This document shows, piece after piece, positions 54,380 through 63,176 of a DNA stretch of 64,000 nt. The DNA comes from Microbispora sp. NBC_01189 (GTDB lineage: Bacteria; Actinomycetota; Actinomycetes; Streptosporangiales; Streptosporangiaceae). Position 1 is the stretch's first letter, and each line of letters opens with the position of its first letter. The stretch is taken from the NCBI RefSeq assembly GCF_036010665.1, contig NZ_CP108581.1:5203501-5267500 (forward strand), written 5' to 3'. The notes below the pieces were generated by a model, which saw only the letters and a list, made by a program, of their open reading frames with translations, was not told where the DNA came from and did no database searches. The translations under genes and the position numbers were made by a program.

Positions 54380-54727
54380 ATGGCCTCAGACCTTCCCCCA
54401 TGGGCCGTACGGCTGCGTGCGGAGCGGCGCACCCGGCTGTGGAGTCAGCGGGAGATGGCTCTTCAGCTCGTCGAGGCCGCTGACAAGGCGACCCGGGCGC
54501 GCCTACCTGCGCGCGAGTCGATCGTCCGCCGGGTCCGGGCCTACGAGGCGGGCGACCATCAGCCCGACGACCCCTACCGGGTGCTCTACTGCCGTGTGTT
54601 CGGCATAGAGGAGGCCGACCTGTTCGGCTCTCCGGCCGCCGCTGTCGTCTCTGCCGATCGTGAGTTGACCGGCGCTGTTGTCACCATCCCACCCTTCCCT
54701 GGGTATGGGAACCGCAAAGAACGGTAG
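54380..54727 (+). CDS. Helix-turn-helix protein (N-terminal part of a split HTH/TPR regulator)
   Basis: A 115-residue protein with an XRE-like helix-turn-helix in the first 75 residues (WSQREMALQLVEAADKAT, RRVRAYEAGDHQPDDPYR, YCRVFGIEEADLFG). In related actinomycetes such a domain continues into a TPR-like effector part in the same chain. Here the frame ends at TAG 54725, while the next frame continues the expected sequence. See the TPR-like gene downstream. Confidence 0.75.
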   Translation: MASDLPPWAVRLRAERRTRLWSQREMALQLVEAADKATRARLPARESIVRRVRAYEAGDHQPDDPYRVLYCRVFGIEEADLFGSPAAAVVSADRELTGAVVTIPPFPGYGNRKER

Positions 54728-54759
54728 ACGCCGTCTATGAGACCAGCAGGGATGACCTC

Positions 54760-55797
54760 ATGCTTGATCGCCGCCAAGCCGTCAGAGCGCTGGCCATCAC
54801 CGCGGGGTTGCCGCTCATCGACCCCGTGCAGCGCTGGCTCGCCAAGACTCCGCCCGCCCGGACGGAGACGATGTATGTCGGCAGGATCGGCATCGAGGAA
54901 GTCGTGCAGCTGGAGGCGACCGCCAACGTGTTCCGCACCTGGGACCACTCCCACGGCGGCGGCCTGGCCCGCAAAGCCGTCATCGGCCAGCTCAACGAGG
55001 TGGCGGACCTGTTGCGCGAGCCTCACCCCCACGACATCGCCCTGAGGCTGTTCCATGTGATGGCCGAACTGGCGAAGATCGCCGCCACCATGTCGTGGGA
55101 CTGCGGAATGCAGACCGCGGCTCAGAAGTACTACGTCCTCGCCCTCCAGGCGACCAAACCGGCAGGCGACCGCCCCCTCGGTGCCAGCATCCTCGCGTCA
55201 ATGGCCCGCCAGCTGCTGTACCTCGGCCACCCCCGGGATGCGCTGGAGCTGATCCGTCTCGCCCTCGACGGGGTCCGTGGCACGGGCACGCCGAGACTCA
55301 TGGCGATGCTGCGCACCCGCGAGGCATGGGCGTACGCGGCGCTCGGCTGTCCCGAGGCATTCCGCCGGGCTACCGACGCCGCCGAAGATGCCTTCACGAA
55401 CATCAGGGACGGCGACGACGACCCGGACTGGATCACCTATTTCGACGCGGCCGAACTCGCCGGCGTCACCGGCGGACGCTATCTCGACATGGCCAGAGGC
55501 GACCACCGGTACGCGGGCGACGCCCTCACCTACATCGGGAGTGCCCTGCAATTGCGCCAGCGCTCCAGCATGCGCAGCCTTGCACTCGACCAGGCGGGGC
55601 TCGCACAGGCGCACCTAGTGAAAGGCGACCTCGACGCGGCCGTCACCATGGGCGCCGCCGCTATCCAGACGGCTGGACAGGTCCAGTCCGACCTGGTCCG
55701 CGCTCAGCTCCGCGAGCTGTACGCCGACACCGAGCCGTACCGTGAGCCTGCCGCGCTCGGCCTCACTCAGCAGATCCGCGAGGTTCTGGCACGCTAG
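54760..55797 (+). CDS. TPR-like effector part of a split HTH/TPR regulator
   Basis: A 345-residue all-helical protein. Its frame is open upstream of the ATG and reads LPWVWEPQRTVDAVYETSR directly before MLDRRQAVRALAITAGLPL; this is the usual linker between the HTH and the TPR part in one-chain regulators. So a single frameshift, about 54640-54700, separates the two halves. As it stands the ATG has only AGGG at 9 nt, so some independent translation is possible. Upstream of the SLOG-like gene on the same strand. Confidence 0.75.
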   Translation: MLDRRQAVRALAITAGLPLIDPVQRWLAKTPPARTETMYVGRIGIEEVVQLEATANVFRTWDHSHGGGLARKAVIGQLNEVADLLREPHPHDIALRLFHVMAELAKIAATMSWDCGMQTAAQKYYVLALQATKPAGDRPLGASILASMARQLLYLGHPRDALELIRLALDGVRGTGTPRLMAMLRTREAWAYAALGCPEAFRRATDAAEDAFTNIRDGDDDPDWITYFDAAELAGVTGGRYLDMARGDHRYAGDALTYIGSALQLRQRSSMRSLALDQAGLAQAHLVKGDLDAAVTMGAAAIQTAGQVQSDLVRAQLRELYADTEPYREPAALGLTQQIREVLAR

Positions 55798-55828
55798 GAG
55801 CATCGCAGTCGCCGAGCGGGAGTCGCTG

Positions 55829-56308
55829 ATGGTGCGTATCGGGGTAACCGGCCACATGAACCTGACCGCAGACACGGCCGTCCTCGTCTCCGAGGCGCTC
55901 CACGCCCACCTGCGCCAGGTAGGCGGGGACATGGTCGGCGTGTCCTGCATCGCTCGCGGGGCCGACAGCCTGTTCGCCGAGGCCGTGCTGGAGGCCGGTG
56001 GGACGCTGGAGGTGGTTCTGCCCTCGCGCAACTACCGGGAGGCGAAGGTCAAGCCCGATCATGCTGAACAGTTCGACCGTCTGTTGAGCAAGGCGGCCCT
56101 CGTCCGGACCATGCCGTTCGACCATGCCAGCCGGGAGGCGTACGTCGCCGCGAACGAGGCTGTGCTGGAGTCGGTGGACGAGTTGCTGGCGGTCTGGGAC
56201 GGCGTGCCTACGCTCGGGCAGGCTGGAACGGCAGACGTCGTCGCCGAGGCGCGGGAGCGCGGGGTGCCGGTGACAGTGGTGTGGCCGGAAGGTTCGGCCA
56301 GGGGCTGA
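55829..56308 (+). CDS. SLOG-like (LOG/DprA-superfamily) nucleotide-binding protein
   Basis: A 159-residue Rossmannoid protein. It has GVTGHMNLTADTA, then VSCIARGADSLFAEAVLEAGGTLEVVLP and late DELLAVWDGVPTLGQAGTADVV, the nucleotide-binding pattern of the SLOG group (SMF/DprA-LOG). Such proteins bind or process NAD- or nucleotide-derived molecules and often travel with HTH/TPR regulators and NUDIX genes in actinomycetes. ATG 55829 is chosen; GGGAG lies upstream. It follows the TPR-like gene by 31 bp. Confidence 0.75.
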   Translation: MVRIGVTGHMNLTADTAVLVSEALHAHLRQVGGDMVGVSCIARGADSLFAEAVLEAGGTLEVVLPSRNYREAKVKPDHAEQFDRLLSKAALVRTMPFDHASREAYVAANEAVLESVDELLAVWDGVPTLGQAGTADVVAEARERGVPVTVVWPEGSARG

Positions 56309-56566
56309 CCTGGAGTCCTGGGTGATCCGGCACTCGGCGCAGGGCCGCACGATCAAGCGATGCGCCCGTGAGCGGAGGCCTGACCGTGCGCCAGCACATG
56401 CCCTCGTCCCGCCGCCGCCCGCCCCGCCCCGTACGGGCTGTCGGGCGGCCCTCATCAGTGTTGGCGCGGTCAACGACTACGGGCACCCCGCCCAGCTGAC
56501 GCTCCGCCGCCCGCGCGCTCGGCAGCGGCCTTTCTCCAGGGAAGGAGCGAGGCCGTTCTCGTGCGC
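56309..56566. other. Gap containing the second comEC tail
   Basis: This 258-bp stretch has no gene of its own. It holds the comEC-like repeat (56442-56522) and 45 bp before the toxin gene end. Confidence 0.7.
56442..56522 (+). repeat. Direct repeat, copy 2 (orphan comEC 3' end)
   Basis: A fragment that still reads RAALISVGAVNDYGHPAQLTLRR in frame, matching the end of ComEC, but with nothing of the rest of the gene before it. The differences from copy 1 are mostly silent, which suggests it came from a working comEC of a related strain. Confidence 0.88.
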
Positions 56567-57058
56567 TCAGGACGACCGCCCGAGGAGCCGACCTTTCTTC
56601 TTCGCGGCGGGGGGCTCGTACACCTCAGGCCCGTTTCTTGTAAGTCGCCATACCCCAGGCCCGCGCTGGCTGGACAGACTACACATCGCTGCCAGGTTGT
56701 GCTCGACCAGCTCGACTCTTTCCGCGACCTTGGACTCCGCGGGAAGCAGGAAGACGGGAACGCGGGCCTTCAGGTAGGCCTGATACTCATGCTCTCGCTC
56801 GAAGATGCGGATGTCCGTCGCTATCACGATCCAGCCTCGCTGGCCCACGAGCGGGAGCCATACCTCATCGTTGACGCCAAGGGCGTCATCTCGGCTGCCA
56901 TGAAGCTCTGCGGGCGTGTGAACCTTGTAACCCAGACCGTCGAGCAACTTGCGCACTCGGCGAGTGACGCTGTTCTCGTCCAGGTAGAACTCAGGCGGCG
57001 CGGCCCAGGAGGACGCGGGCGGCGACCCGGACGTCGGCGATGGTGATGCCGAGCTCAT
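56567..57058 (-). CDS. PIN-like toxin (DUF5615/VapC45 type)
   Basis: A 163-residue protein with FYLDENSVTRRVRKLLDGLG at the N-terminal part and WIVIATDIRIFEREHEYQAYL in the middle; the acidic residues of LDEN and TDI are those expected for a PIN-like RNase site. The C-terminus is a short Lys/Pro tail (PPAAKKKGR). The only start, ATG 57058, overlaps the antitoxin gene by 68 bp. Paired with a DUF433 gene upstream, as in VapBC45 of Mycobacterium tuberculosis. Confidence 0.8.
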   Translation of the reverse strand: MSSASPSPTSGSPPASSWAAPPEFYLDENSVTRRVRKLLDGLGYKVHTPAELHGSRDDALGVNDEVWLPLVGQRGWIVIATDIRIFEREHEYQAYLKARVPVFLLPAESKVAERVELVEHNLAAMCSLSSQRGPGVWRLTRNGPEVYEPPAAKKKGRLLGRSS

Positions 57059-57656
57059 CGGCGATCACCTCGGGTTCCTCCTCGGCCTTCAGCATGGCCG
57101 CGGCTTCCGCCACGCGCGTTCGGGTCCCTGCGAAGTAGGGTTGCCCGAAGAGTTTCTGGGGATCCATCATGACGTCTGATGGCAGGCAGCGATCGAGCCG
57201 AAGTATCGCTGGGAACCCGTCCTCGTCGCGGATCACGTACTGCAGGTAGTCCACGACGATCTCCCGGATGACGCCTTGCATCGTCCGGCCCTCGATCAGT
57301 CCGGCTCCGGCACGTGTCCGGGAATAGTCCCACAGGACGTCGATTCCGTCGGTGGCCAGTTCCGGCGCCAGCAGGACGTAGTCCGTCCCGAACTCCTGCT
57401 GGAGCTTCTTGAGCGCCGGCTTGATCTTGTAGGGCTTGACCCCCGCCTCGCGAAGCGCCTTTAGGACGTGAGCCTCTGCCATCGCCGCGAACGGGACGCT
57501 GGCTTGGCGCTGCTCCTGCTTGGGCAGAACGTGCAGCAGCGGCTTGCCCCGCTGGTAGCCACGCGCCCAATGGTTGAATGTCTGCTGCGGGATCCCGAGG
57601 AAGCGGGCGGCGTCGCTCTGGTTGAGCAGACCGGTGCTGGTTCTGAGGTCGTCCAC
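56991..57656 (-). CDS. DUF433 antitoxin (VapB45 type)
   Basis: A 221-residue protein. A MerR-like helix-turn-helix lies at residues 8-35 (LLNQSDAARFLGIPQQTFNHWARGY) and the DUF433 domain is at the end (PYFAGTRTRVAEAAAMLKAEEEPEVIADELGIT). The GTG at 57656 has GAGAGGAGGGG upstream, a very strong ribosome site; the longer frame to 58130 is not used. It probably binds its own promoter and neutralises the toxin. Confidence 0.82.
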   Translation of the reverse strand: MDDLRTSTGLLNQSDAARFLGIPQQTFNHWARGYQRGKPLLHVLPKQEQRQASVPFAAMAEAHVLKALREAGVKPYKIKPALKKLQQEFGTDYVLLAPELATDGIDVLWDYSRTRAGAGLIEGRTMQGVIREIVVDYLQYVIRDEDGFPAILRLDRCLPSDVMMDPQKLFGQPYFAGTRTRVAEAAAMLKAEEEPEVIADELGITIADVRVAARVLLGRAA

Positions 57657-58120
57657 GTCGCACCCCTCCTCTCGTCGCCAGTGGCATTCTTGCTCACCGC
57701 CTGGTGGGCTCATCAGTCGCCCCACGGTGACAGCCATCACCGATGGGACTGCTCTACCTGTCGTTTGCACCAATATCACCGGGCCAACGCTCCCGCTCCT
57801 CAAACGGGAGAACTGAACCGCCCCGACTGAGGTGGAGGCGCTGATGCGTCTCGGTTCGGAGTGAGCGTGGGGGGCCTGGGACGCCGCTCTTTGATCCGCG
57901 CTTGCTTTCCTGCCCGGTGTCCTTGGGGCGAGTGCGGGGATGGTGCCGGTGTGCGCTCGCCTGTCGGGGAGCGGGCGCGCACTCCAGGCACGACCCCGGC
58001 GGCGAACCCGGAGAGCGCCGGCCCGTCCCGCCCGCCGACGCGGACGTGCCGTTCCTCCCCTGACCAAGACAGACGGAACCGAGCAGCCTCGCCAGAGCGA
58101 CCTTAACGGAGAGTGACCAA
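57657..58120. other. Intergenic region between the toxin-antitoxin pair and the HBHA-like gene
   Basis: A 464-bp divergent gap. It carries the strong ribosome sites of both flanking genes (GAGAGGAGGGG and GGAGAG) and no recognisable gene. Several frames are open only because of high GC. Confidence 0.6.
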
Positions 58121-58438
58121 GTGACGACACCGGTCAAGAGGATCACGATGTCCAAGCCCTTCTGCGCCCTCGCCGGCGTGGGTCCCTACGCCATCGCCAA
58201 AGCCAATGAGGTCTACGAGGACATGGCTCTTCGCGGCCGCAGGCTCGTCAGCAAGATGACCAGGGAGGCCGCGCAGGAGTTCCAGGAGACGGCGCACGAG
58301 CTGGAGGACCTCTCCAGGACCGCTCGCCGGACGCAGGAGCAGGAGATGGAGGAGCGGGAGAAGGCGAGGGAGACCGCCGCTCAGACGCCGGCCACCCAGC
58401 CCCCGGCGCGGAGTCGCGCGGCGGCCACCCGCTCCTGA
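58121..58438 (+). CDS. Small helical protein, HBHA/phasin-like
   Basis: A 105-residue soluble protein, mostly one long amphipathic helix (residues 20-85, LVSKMTREAAQEFQETAHEL), rich in Glu, Arg and Ala, with a short Pro/Ala/Arg tail. It starts KPFCALAGVGPYAIAKANEV, resembling the N-terminus of heparin-binding-hemagglutinin-like proteins of actinomycetes. GGAGAG lies 7 nt before the GTG. A membrane-surface or cell-envelope role is possible. Confidence 0.7.
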   Translation: MTTPVKRITMSKPFCALAGVGPYAIAKANEVYEDMALRGRRLVSKMTREAAQEFQETAHELEDLSRTARRTQEQEMEEREKARETAAQTPATQPPARSRAAATRS

Positions 58439-58523
58439 GTCGCGCCGACGGCGGATGCCGCCGCGAACGCGCCGGCATCGGTCGGGTGTGCCGCCGCTGG
58501 GCCGGCGTGGCATGCTGCGTGCC

Positions 58524-59486
58524 ATGGCGAACGCAGCACCCGTGACCCTGATCGTCGGCGACGAGGAGTTCCTGGCCGATCGGGCGGTCCGGGCCGTCGT
58601 GGCGGCGGTCCGCGCCGAGGACCCGGGGGCGGAGGTGCACGACCTCCAGGGGGGCAAGGTGGAGCCCGGGGAGTTGACCGGGCTCACCTCGCCCTCGCTG
58701 TTCGGCGACAGGTCGATCATCGTGATCCGCGCCGCGCAGGACCTGCCCAAGGACGTCGTCGCCGAGGTGGTGAAATACACCGCGCGCCCGGCGGACGAGG
58801 CGGTGCTGGTGCTGGCCCATCCCGGCGGGGTCAAGGGAAAGGCGCTGGTCGACGGGGTGAAGAAGGCGGGCGCCGACGTCGTCACCGTGGCCAAGCCGGC
58901 TAAGGGGGAGCGGCTCGACTTCATCAAGGCCGAGGTCCGCGGGGAGGGCCGGACGATCTCGCCCGCCGCCGCTCAGGCGCTGCTCGAGGCGGTGGGCAGC
59001 GACCTGCGGGAGCTCTCGGCGGCCTGCGGCCAGCTCGCGTTCGACACGCAGGGCAAGAACATCGACGAGGCGGCGGTCGCGAGGTACTACCGGGGGCGGG
59101 CGGAGGTCAGCGGCTTCACGATCGCGGACCTGGCCGTGGAAGGCCGTTTGGGTGACGCGCTGGAGCAGGTCCGCTGGGCACTGGCGACGGGTGTGGCGCC
59201 GGTGCTGATCGTCAGCGCCCTGGCGGGGGGCCTGCGCTCGCTCGCCAAGGTGGGAGGCGCGCCCCGCAACCTCCGGGGCGGCCAGCTCGCGAGTCATGTG
59301 GGTATGCCGCCGTGGAAGATCGACCGGGTCAGGCGCCAGCTCGGCGGCTGGGGTCCGGAGGGCATCTCGGCCGCCCTTCAGGCGGTCGCCGTCGCGGACG
59401 AACAGGTCAAGGGAGGCGGCGCCGACCCAGGGTACGCGCTGGAGAAGGCCGTCCACACGATCGTCGCCAGCCGTACCGCCCGCTGA
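58524..59486 (+). CDS. holA: DNA polymerase III subunit delta
   Basis: A 320-residue clamp-loader subunit. Pattern TLIVGDEEFLADRAVRAVVAAVR at the start, then FGDRSIIVIRAAQDLPKDV, the AAA-like domain without a P-loop, and the C-terminal collar (ALEKAVHTIVASR). The ATG at 58524 gives the family-typical N-terminus; an in-frame ATG lies 12 bp earlier. It is normally the neighbour of comEC and rpsT; here about 5.2 kb of accessory DNA lies between it and comEC. Confidence 0.94.
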   Translation: MANAAPVTLIVGDEEFLADRAVRAVVAAVRAEDPGAEVHDLQGGKVEPGELTGLTSPSLFGDRSIIVIRAAQDLPKDVVAEVVKYTARPADEAVLVLAHPGGVKGKALVDGVKKAGADVVTVAKPAKGERLDFIKAEVRGEGRTISPAAAQALLEAVGSDLRELSAACGQLAFDTQGKNIDEAAVARYYRGRAEVSGFTIADLAVEGRLGDALEQVRWALATGVAPVLIVSALAGGLRSLAKVGGAPRNLRGGQLASHVGMPPWKIDRVRRQLGGWGPEGISAALQAVAVADEQVKGGGADPGYALEKAVHTIVASRTAR

Positions 59487-59578
59487 CGCCCTCGCGGGCC
59501 CGGTCAACAGAGCCTCTCCGGGACGGAATACCGACCTGACCTTGGGGAAGGCCGGGGGCGGGAGCCGGAACGAGAAAA

Positions 59579-59612
59579 CGCCGCATCTCCCGGCGAGGGA
59601 AGATGCGGCGTG
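59579..59612 (-). terminator. Intrinsic terminator of rpsT
   Basis: A perfect 11-bp stem (ACGCCGCATCT with AGATGCGGCGT), 12-nt loop, followed on the minus strand by TTTTC. It lies 15 bp after the rpsT stop and may also serve holA from the other side. Confidence 0.8.
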
Positions 59613-59626
59613 CGCTCGGTGCGGAA

Positions 59627-59899
59627 CTACTTGGCGCCCTGCAGGGCCGCGGCGCGCTTGGCGATCGCGGACTTGCGGTTGGCGGCCTGGTTCCTGTGGA
59701 TCACGCCCTTGCTGACGGCCTTGTCGAGCTGCCGGGACGCGGCCTGGAGCGCGACGAGGGCGTCGTCCACGTTGCCCTGGTCGGCGGCCTCGCGGAACTT
59801 GCGGACCGCGGTCTTCAGGGACGACTTGACGGCCTTGTTGCGCAGCCGGTGCTTCTCGTTCTGCCGGTTCCGCTTGATCTGGGACTTGATGTTCGCCAC
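59627..59899 (-). CDS. rpsT: 30S ribosomal protein S20
   Basis: A 90-residue basic protein, [21 protein letters not shown] at the start, with the [13 protein letters not shown] and [19 protein letters not shown] motifs of S20. It binds 16S rRNA and helps early assembly of the small subunit. The GTG at 59899 gives the canonical N-terminus. GAGG precedes it. A clear terminator follows. Confidence 0.97.
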   Translation of the reverse strand: MANIKSQIKRNRQNEKHRLRNKAVKSSLKTAVRKFREAADQGNVDDALVALQAASRQLDKAVSKGVIHRNQAANRKSAIAKRAAALQGAK

Positions 59900-60037
59900 G
59901 AAGAGAGCCTCAGTGTTAAGTCTCGGTCGGATGGGGCGCGCGGGCTCGTGAGAGGGCGCGCCACACGCAGTTGGACAGGATACCAACAGCCCGGGCCATC
60001 GCTCAAATCCACGACGGCGGGCAGCCCTGCGTCCATG

Positions 60038-61150
60038 TTATCGCGGCACGACCGCCGCGGGCCGCACATCGGCACGCCCGAGTGATTCGGCGGACCCTCC
60101 GCCGGGTCCTCCGCGCACCCAGGCGGTCTCGTATTCCTTCCAGTCCTCCTCCGTCGCCGCGAAGTCGACGTACAGGGCCAGGCCGAACTCGGTGCGCGGC
60201 CCGTGCGCGCCGAGCGCGAGCCGGGCGCCCTCGGCCGCGGCCTCGACGCTCTCGGCCCGGTCGGCGTACGGGACGCCGTGGTCGTGGTAGGCGGGCGCGC
60301 CGATGAGGAGCGTCCTGTCCTCGGGCACCAGGCCGAGCGCGAGCGAGGCCTGCCGCGCGACGTAGCCGCCGTAGAGGGAGCGCAGTGGCGTCCACGAGTC
60401 GTACGTCATGATCGCCACCTGGTCGGTGAGGCCGACGACCTGCCGGAAGTAGTCCGGCGTCCAGTATTTGTCGTGGCCGATTGCGAGGCCGGTGGGGGCG
60501 CGCAGGCCGGGCAGCGGCTCGATCTGCTGGGTGGCGACCGACAGGAGCCGGGCGCCGATCGCGGCCCGCGTCTCCCGCAGCACGCCGAGGAACGGCCCGT
60601 CCCCGTCGGGCACCGGCTCGAAGTCGTAGTGGATCCCGTCGAACCCGATGGCGACGAGGTCCCGGGCGCCCGCCACGATCCGGGCCCGCGCCGCCGGATC
60701 GGCCAGGCTCAGGTGCAGTCTGCCGTTGTCGTTGAGGGTCTGGCCGAGCCAGGCCGACACCCGGACGCCGGGCACATTTTTACGCCACCATTTCAAGAAA
60801 TTTCCGGCGTTGGCGTACCGATCCGAGGGCAGGGTCCCGTCGTACTTGAACGGCCCGCTGTGGACGTACACGTCCCTGATCCCGCTCGCGCGCAGCCGTA
60901 CGGCGAGGGCCCGCACGTCGGCCTCGGTGCGGCGGCCGTCCACCCAGGCGTGGCCCATCCACAGGGCGTCGTGCCCGGTGGTCCGCGTCCAGGCGGCGGG
61001 TGTCCCGGCGAACTGGACGCGCAGCGCGGCCGCCGCCGCGAGGCCGAGCGCGAGCGGAACGGCCGCGACGAGGGCGGTCCAGCGGAGAACGCGTCTGGTG
61101 ATCCCTCTGGTCGTCCGTCTGGTGGTCCGTCTGGTGGTCAAGGCAAGCAC
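60038..61150 (-). CDS. Membrane-anchored glycoside-hydrolase-18-like protein
   Basis: A 370-residue protein with a basic N-terminus ([15 protein letters not shown]), one membrane span near residue 25-45, and an extracellular TIM-barrel-like domain. The strand with the catalytic-type motif reads [16 protein letters not shown], like the D-x-x-D-x-E region of family 18 hydrolases. Other barrel-like strands are [12 protein letters not shown] and VAIMTYDSW. The GTG start is uncertain. It may act on cell-wall or other polysaccharides. Divergent from lepA. Confidence 0.7.
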   Translation of the reverse strand: MLALTTRRTTRRTTRGITRRVLRWTALVAAVPLALGLAAAAALRVQFAGTPAAWTRTTGHDALWMGHAWVDGRRTEADVRALAVRLRASGIRDVYVHSGPFKYDGTLPSDRYANAGNFLKWWRKNVPGVRVSAWLGQTLNDNGRLHLSLADPAARARIVAGARDLVAIGFDGIHYDFEPVPDGDGPFLGVLRETRAAIGARLLSVATQQIEPLPGLRAPTGLAIGHDKYWTPDYFRQVVGLTDQVAIMTYDSWTPLRSLYGGYVARQASLALGLVPEDRTLLIGAPAYHDHGVPYADRAESVEAAAEGARLALGAHGPRTEFGLALYVDFAATEEDWKEYETAWVRGGPGGGSAESLGRADVRPAAVVPR

Positions 61151-61283
61151 CCGGACATGCCACCATGGAGGGTGGCTGGTCCGCCAGCCGCGAGAGGGCC
61201 CGCCGAGCGCGAGGCGAGGGCGGCCCGATCGACCAGCAGTCACTCGAAACCTGTATGACCACACCCTGTTGAAACGGACTCCG

Positions 61284-63107
61284 GTGCGCATCCAGCCTGG
61301 CCAGACCGACCCCGCGTTGATCCGCAACTTCTGCATCATCGCGCACATCGACCATGGCAAGTCGACACTCGCCGACCGCATGCTGCAGCTCACCGGCGTG
61401 GTGGACGACAGGTCGATGCGTGCGCAGTACCTCGACCGCATGGACATCGAGCGGGAGCGGGGCATCACGATCAAGTCGCAGGCCGTGCGGCTGCCCTGGG
61501 ACGGCCACGTCCTCAACATGATCGACACGCCCGGCCACGTCGACTTCACCTACGAGGTGTCGCGCTCGCTGGAGGCGTGCGAGGGCGCGATCCTGCTGGT
61601 CGACGCGGCGCAGGGCATCGAGGCCCAGACGCTGGCCAACCTCTACCTGGCCATGAACGCCGACCTGCACATCATCCCGGTGCTCAACAAGATCGACCTG
61701 CCCGCCGCGCAGCCCGACAAGTTCGCCGAGGAGATCGCGGGCCTCATCGGCTGCGATCCCGGCGACGTGATGCGCGTGTCCGGCAAGACCGGTGTGGGTG
61801 TCAAGGAACTGCTCGACCACGTCGTGGAGCACGTCCCGGCACCCGTCGGCAACCCCGACGTCCCCGCCCGCGCGCTGATCTTCGACTCCGTGTACGACAC
61901 CTACCGGGGCGTGGTGACGTACGTCAGGGTGGTGGACGGGCACCTGTCCAAGCGCGAGCGCGTGCTCATGATGTCGACGCTCGCCCAGCACGAGCTGCTG
62001 GAGATCGGCGTCATCTCGCCGGAGCCCACGCCGTCAAACCGGGGCCTCGGCGTCGGCGAGGTGGGCTACCTGATCACCGGCGTGAAGGACGTGCGCCAGT
62101 CGCGGGTCGGCGACACGGTCACCAACGCGGTCAAGCCGGCCGCCGAGGCGCTGGGCGGCTACGACCATCCGAAGCCGATGGTCTACTCGGGGCTCTATCC
62201 GATCGACGCCGACGACTATCCCGAGCTGCGCGAGGCCCTCGACAAGCTGCGGCTGAACGACGCCGCGCTCGTGTACGAGCCGGAGACGTCGGCGGCGCTC
62301 GGCTTCGGCTTCCGCTGTGGCTTCCTCGGCCTGTTGCACATGGAGATCGTGCGGGAGCGGCTGGAGCGCGAGTTCAACCTGTCGCTGATCTCGACGTCTC
62401 CCAACGTCATCTACCGGGTGAACATGGAGGACGGCGCCGAGCACGTCGTCACCAACCCCTCGGAGTTCCCGGTCGGCAAGATCGGCGAGATCTACGAGCC
62501 GATGGTGAAGGCCACGGTGCTCGCGCCGGCCGAGTTCATCGGGGCGATCATGGAGCTGTGCCAGGGCCGCCGCGGGCAGCTCCAGGGCATGGACTACCTC
62601 TCGGAGGACCGGGTCGAGATCCGCTACACGCTGCCGCTCGGCGAGATCATCTTCGACTTCTTCGATCAGCTCAAATCGAAGACCCGGGGGTACGCCTCGC
62701 TCGACTACGAGCCGTCGGGCGAGCAGGCGGCCGACCTGGTCAAGGTGGACATCCTCCTGCAGGGCGAGACCGTCGACGCGTTCAGCGCCATCGTCCACCG
62801 CGACAAGGCGTACGCCTACGGCGTGGAGATGGCCAAGAAGCTCAAGGAGCTGATCCCGAGGCAGCAGTTCGAGGTCCCGATCCAGGCCGCGATCGGCGCC
62901 CGCGTCATCGCCCGTGAGAACATCCGCGCGATCCGCAAGGACGTCCTCGCCAAGTGTTACGGCGGTGACATCAGCCGGAAGCGCAAGCTGCTGGAGAAGC
63001 AGAAGGAAGGCAAGAAGCGGATGAAGATGGTCGGCCGCGTGGAGGTCCCGCAGGAGGCCTTCGTCGCCGCTCTCTCGTCCGAGGCGCCGGACAAGACCAA
63101 GAAGTAA
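61284..63107 (+). CDS. lepA: Elongation factor 4 (LepA)
   Basis: A 607-residue ribosome-back-translocating GTPase. G1 [10 protein letters not shown]2 RGITI, G3 DTPGHVDF, G4 NKIDLP and the LepA-specific C-terminal domain ([41 protein letters not shown]) are present. I placed the start at GTG 61284 because [15 protein letters not shown] is the family N-terminus in actinomycetes; the longer open frame is unsupported. Confidence 0.96.
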   Translation: MRIQPGQTDPALIRNFCIIAHIDHGKSTLADRMLQLTGVVDDRSMRAQYLDRMDIERERGITIKSQAVRLPWDGHVLNMIDTPGHVDFTYEVSRSLEACEGAILLVDAAQGIEAQTLANLYLAMNADLHIIPVLNKIDLPAAQPDKFAEEIAGLIGCDPGDVMRVSGKTGVGVKELLDHVVEHVPAPVGNPDVPARALIFDSVYDTYRGVVTYVRVVDGHLSKRERVLMMSTLAQHELLEIGVISPEPTPSNRGLGVGEVGYLITGVKDVRQSRVGDTVTNAVKPAAEALGGYDHPKPMVYSGLYPIDADDYPELREALDKLRLNDAALVYEPETSAALGFGFRCGFLGLLHMEIVRERLEREFNLSLISTSPNVIYRVNMEDGAEHVVTNPSEFPVGKIGEIYEPMVKATVLAPAEFIGAIMELCQGRRGQLQGMDYLSEDRVEIRYTLPLGEIIFDFFDQLKSKTRGYASLDYEPSGEQAADLVKVDILLQGETVDAFSAIVHRDKAYAYGVEMAKKLKELIPRQQFEVPIQAAIGARVIARENIRAIRKDVLAKCYGGDISRKRKLLEKQKEGKKRMKMVGRVEVPQEAFVAALSSEAPDKTKK

Positions 63108-63176
63108 CTCTCCGCCTGGTTTCATGACAACTTAATGGGATCGCGCGGAAACATGACCATCCGTTAACGTTTGGCC

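Noticed and set aside
60648-61283. Extension of lepA upstream to 60648
   Set aside because: The extra 212 codons overlap the divergent GH18-like gene and have no similarity to LepA; the family starts near GTG 61284.
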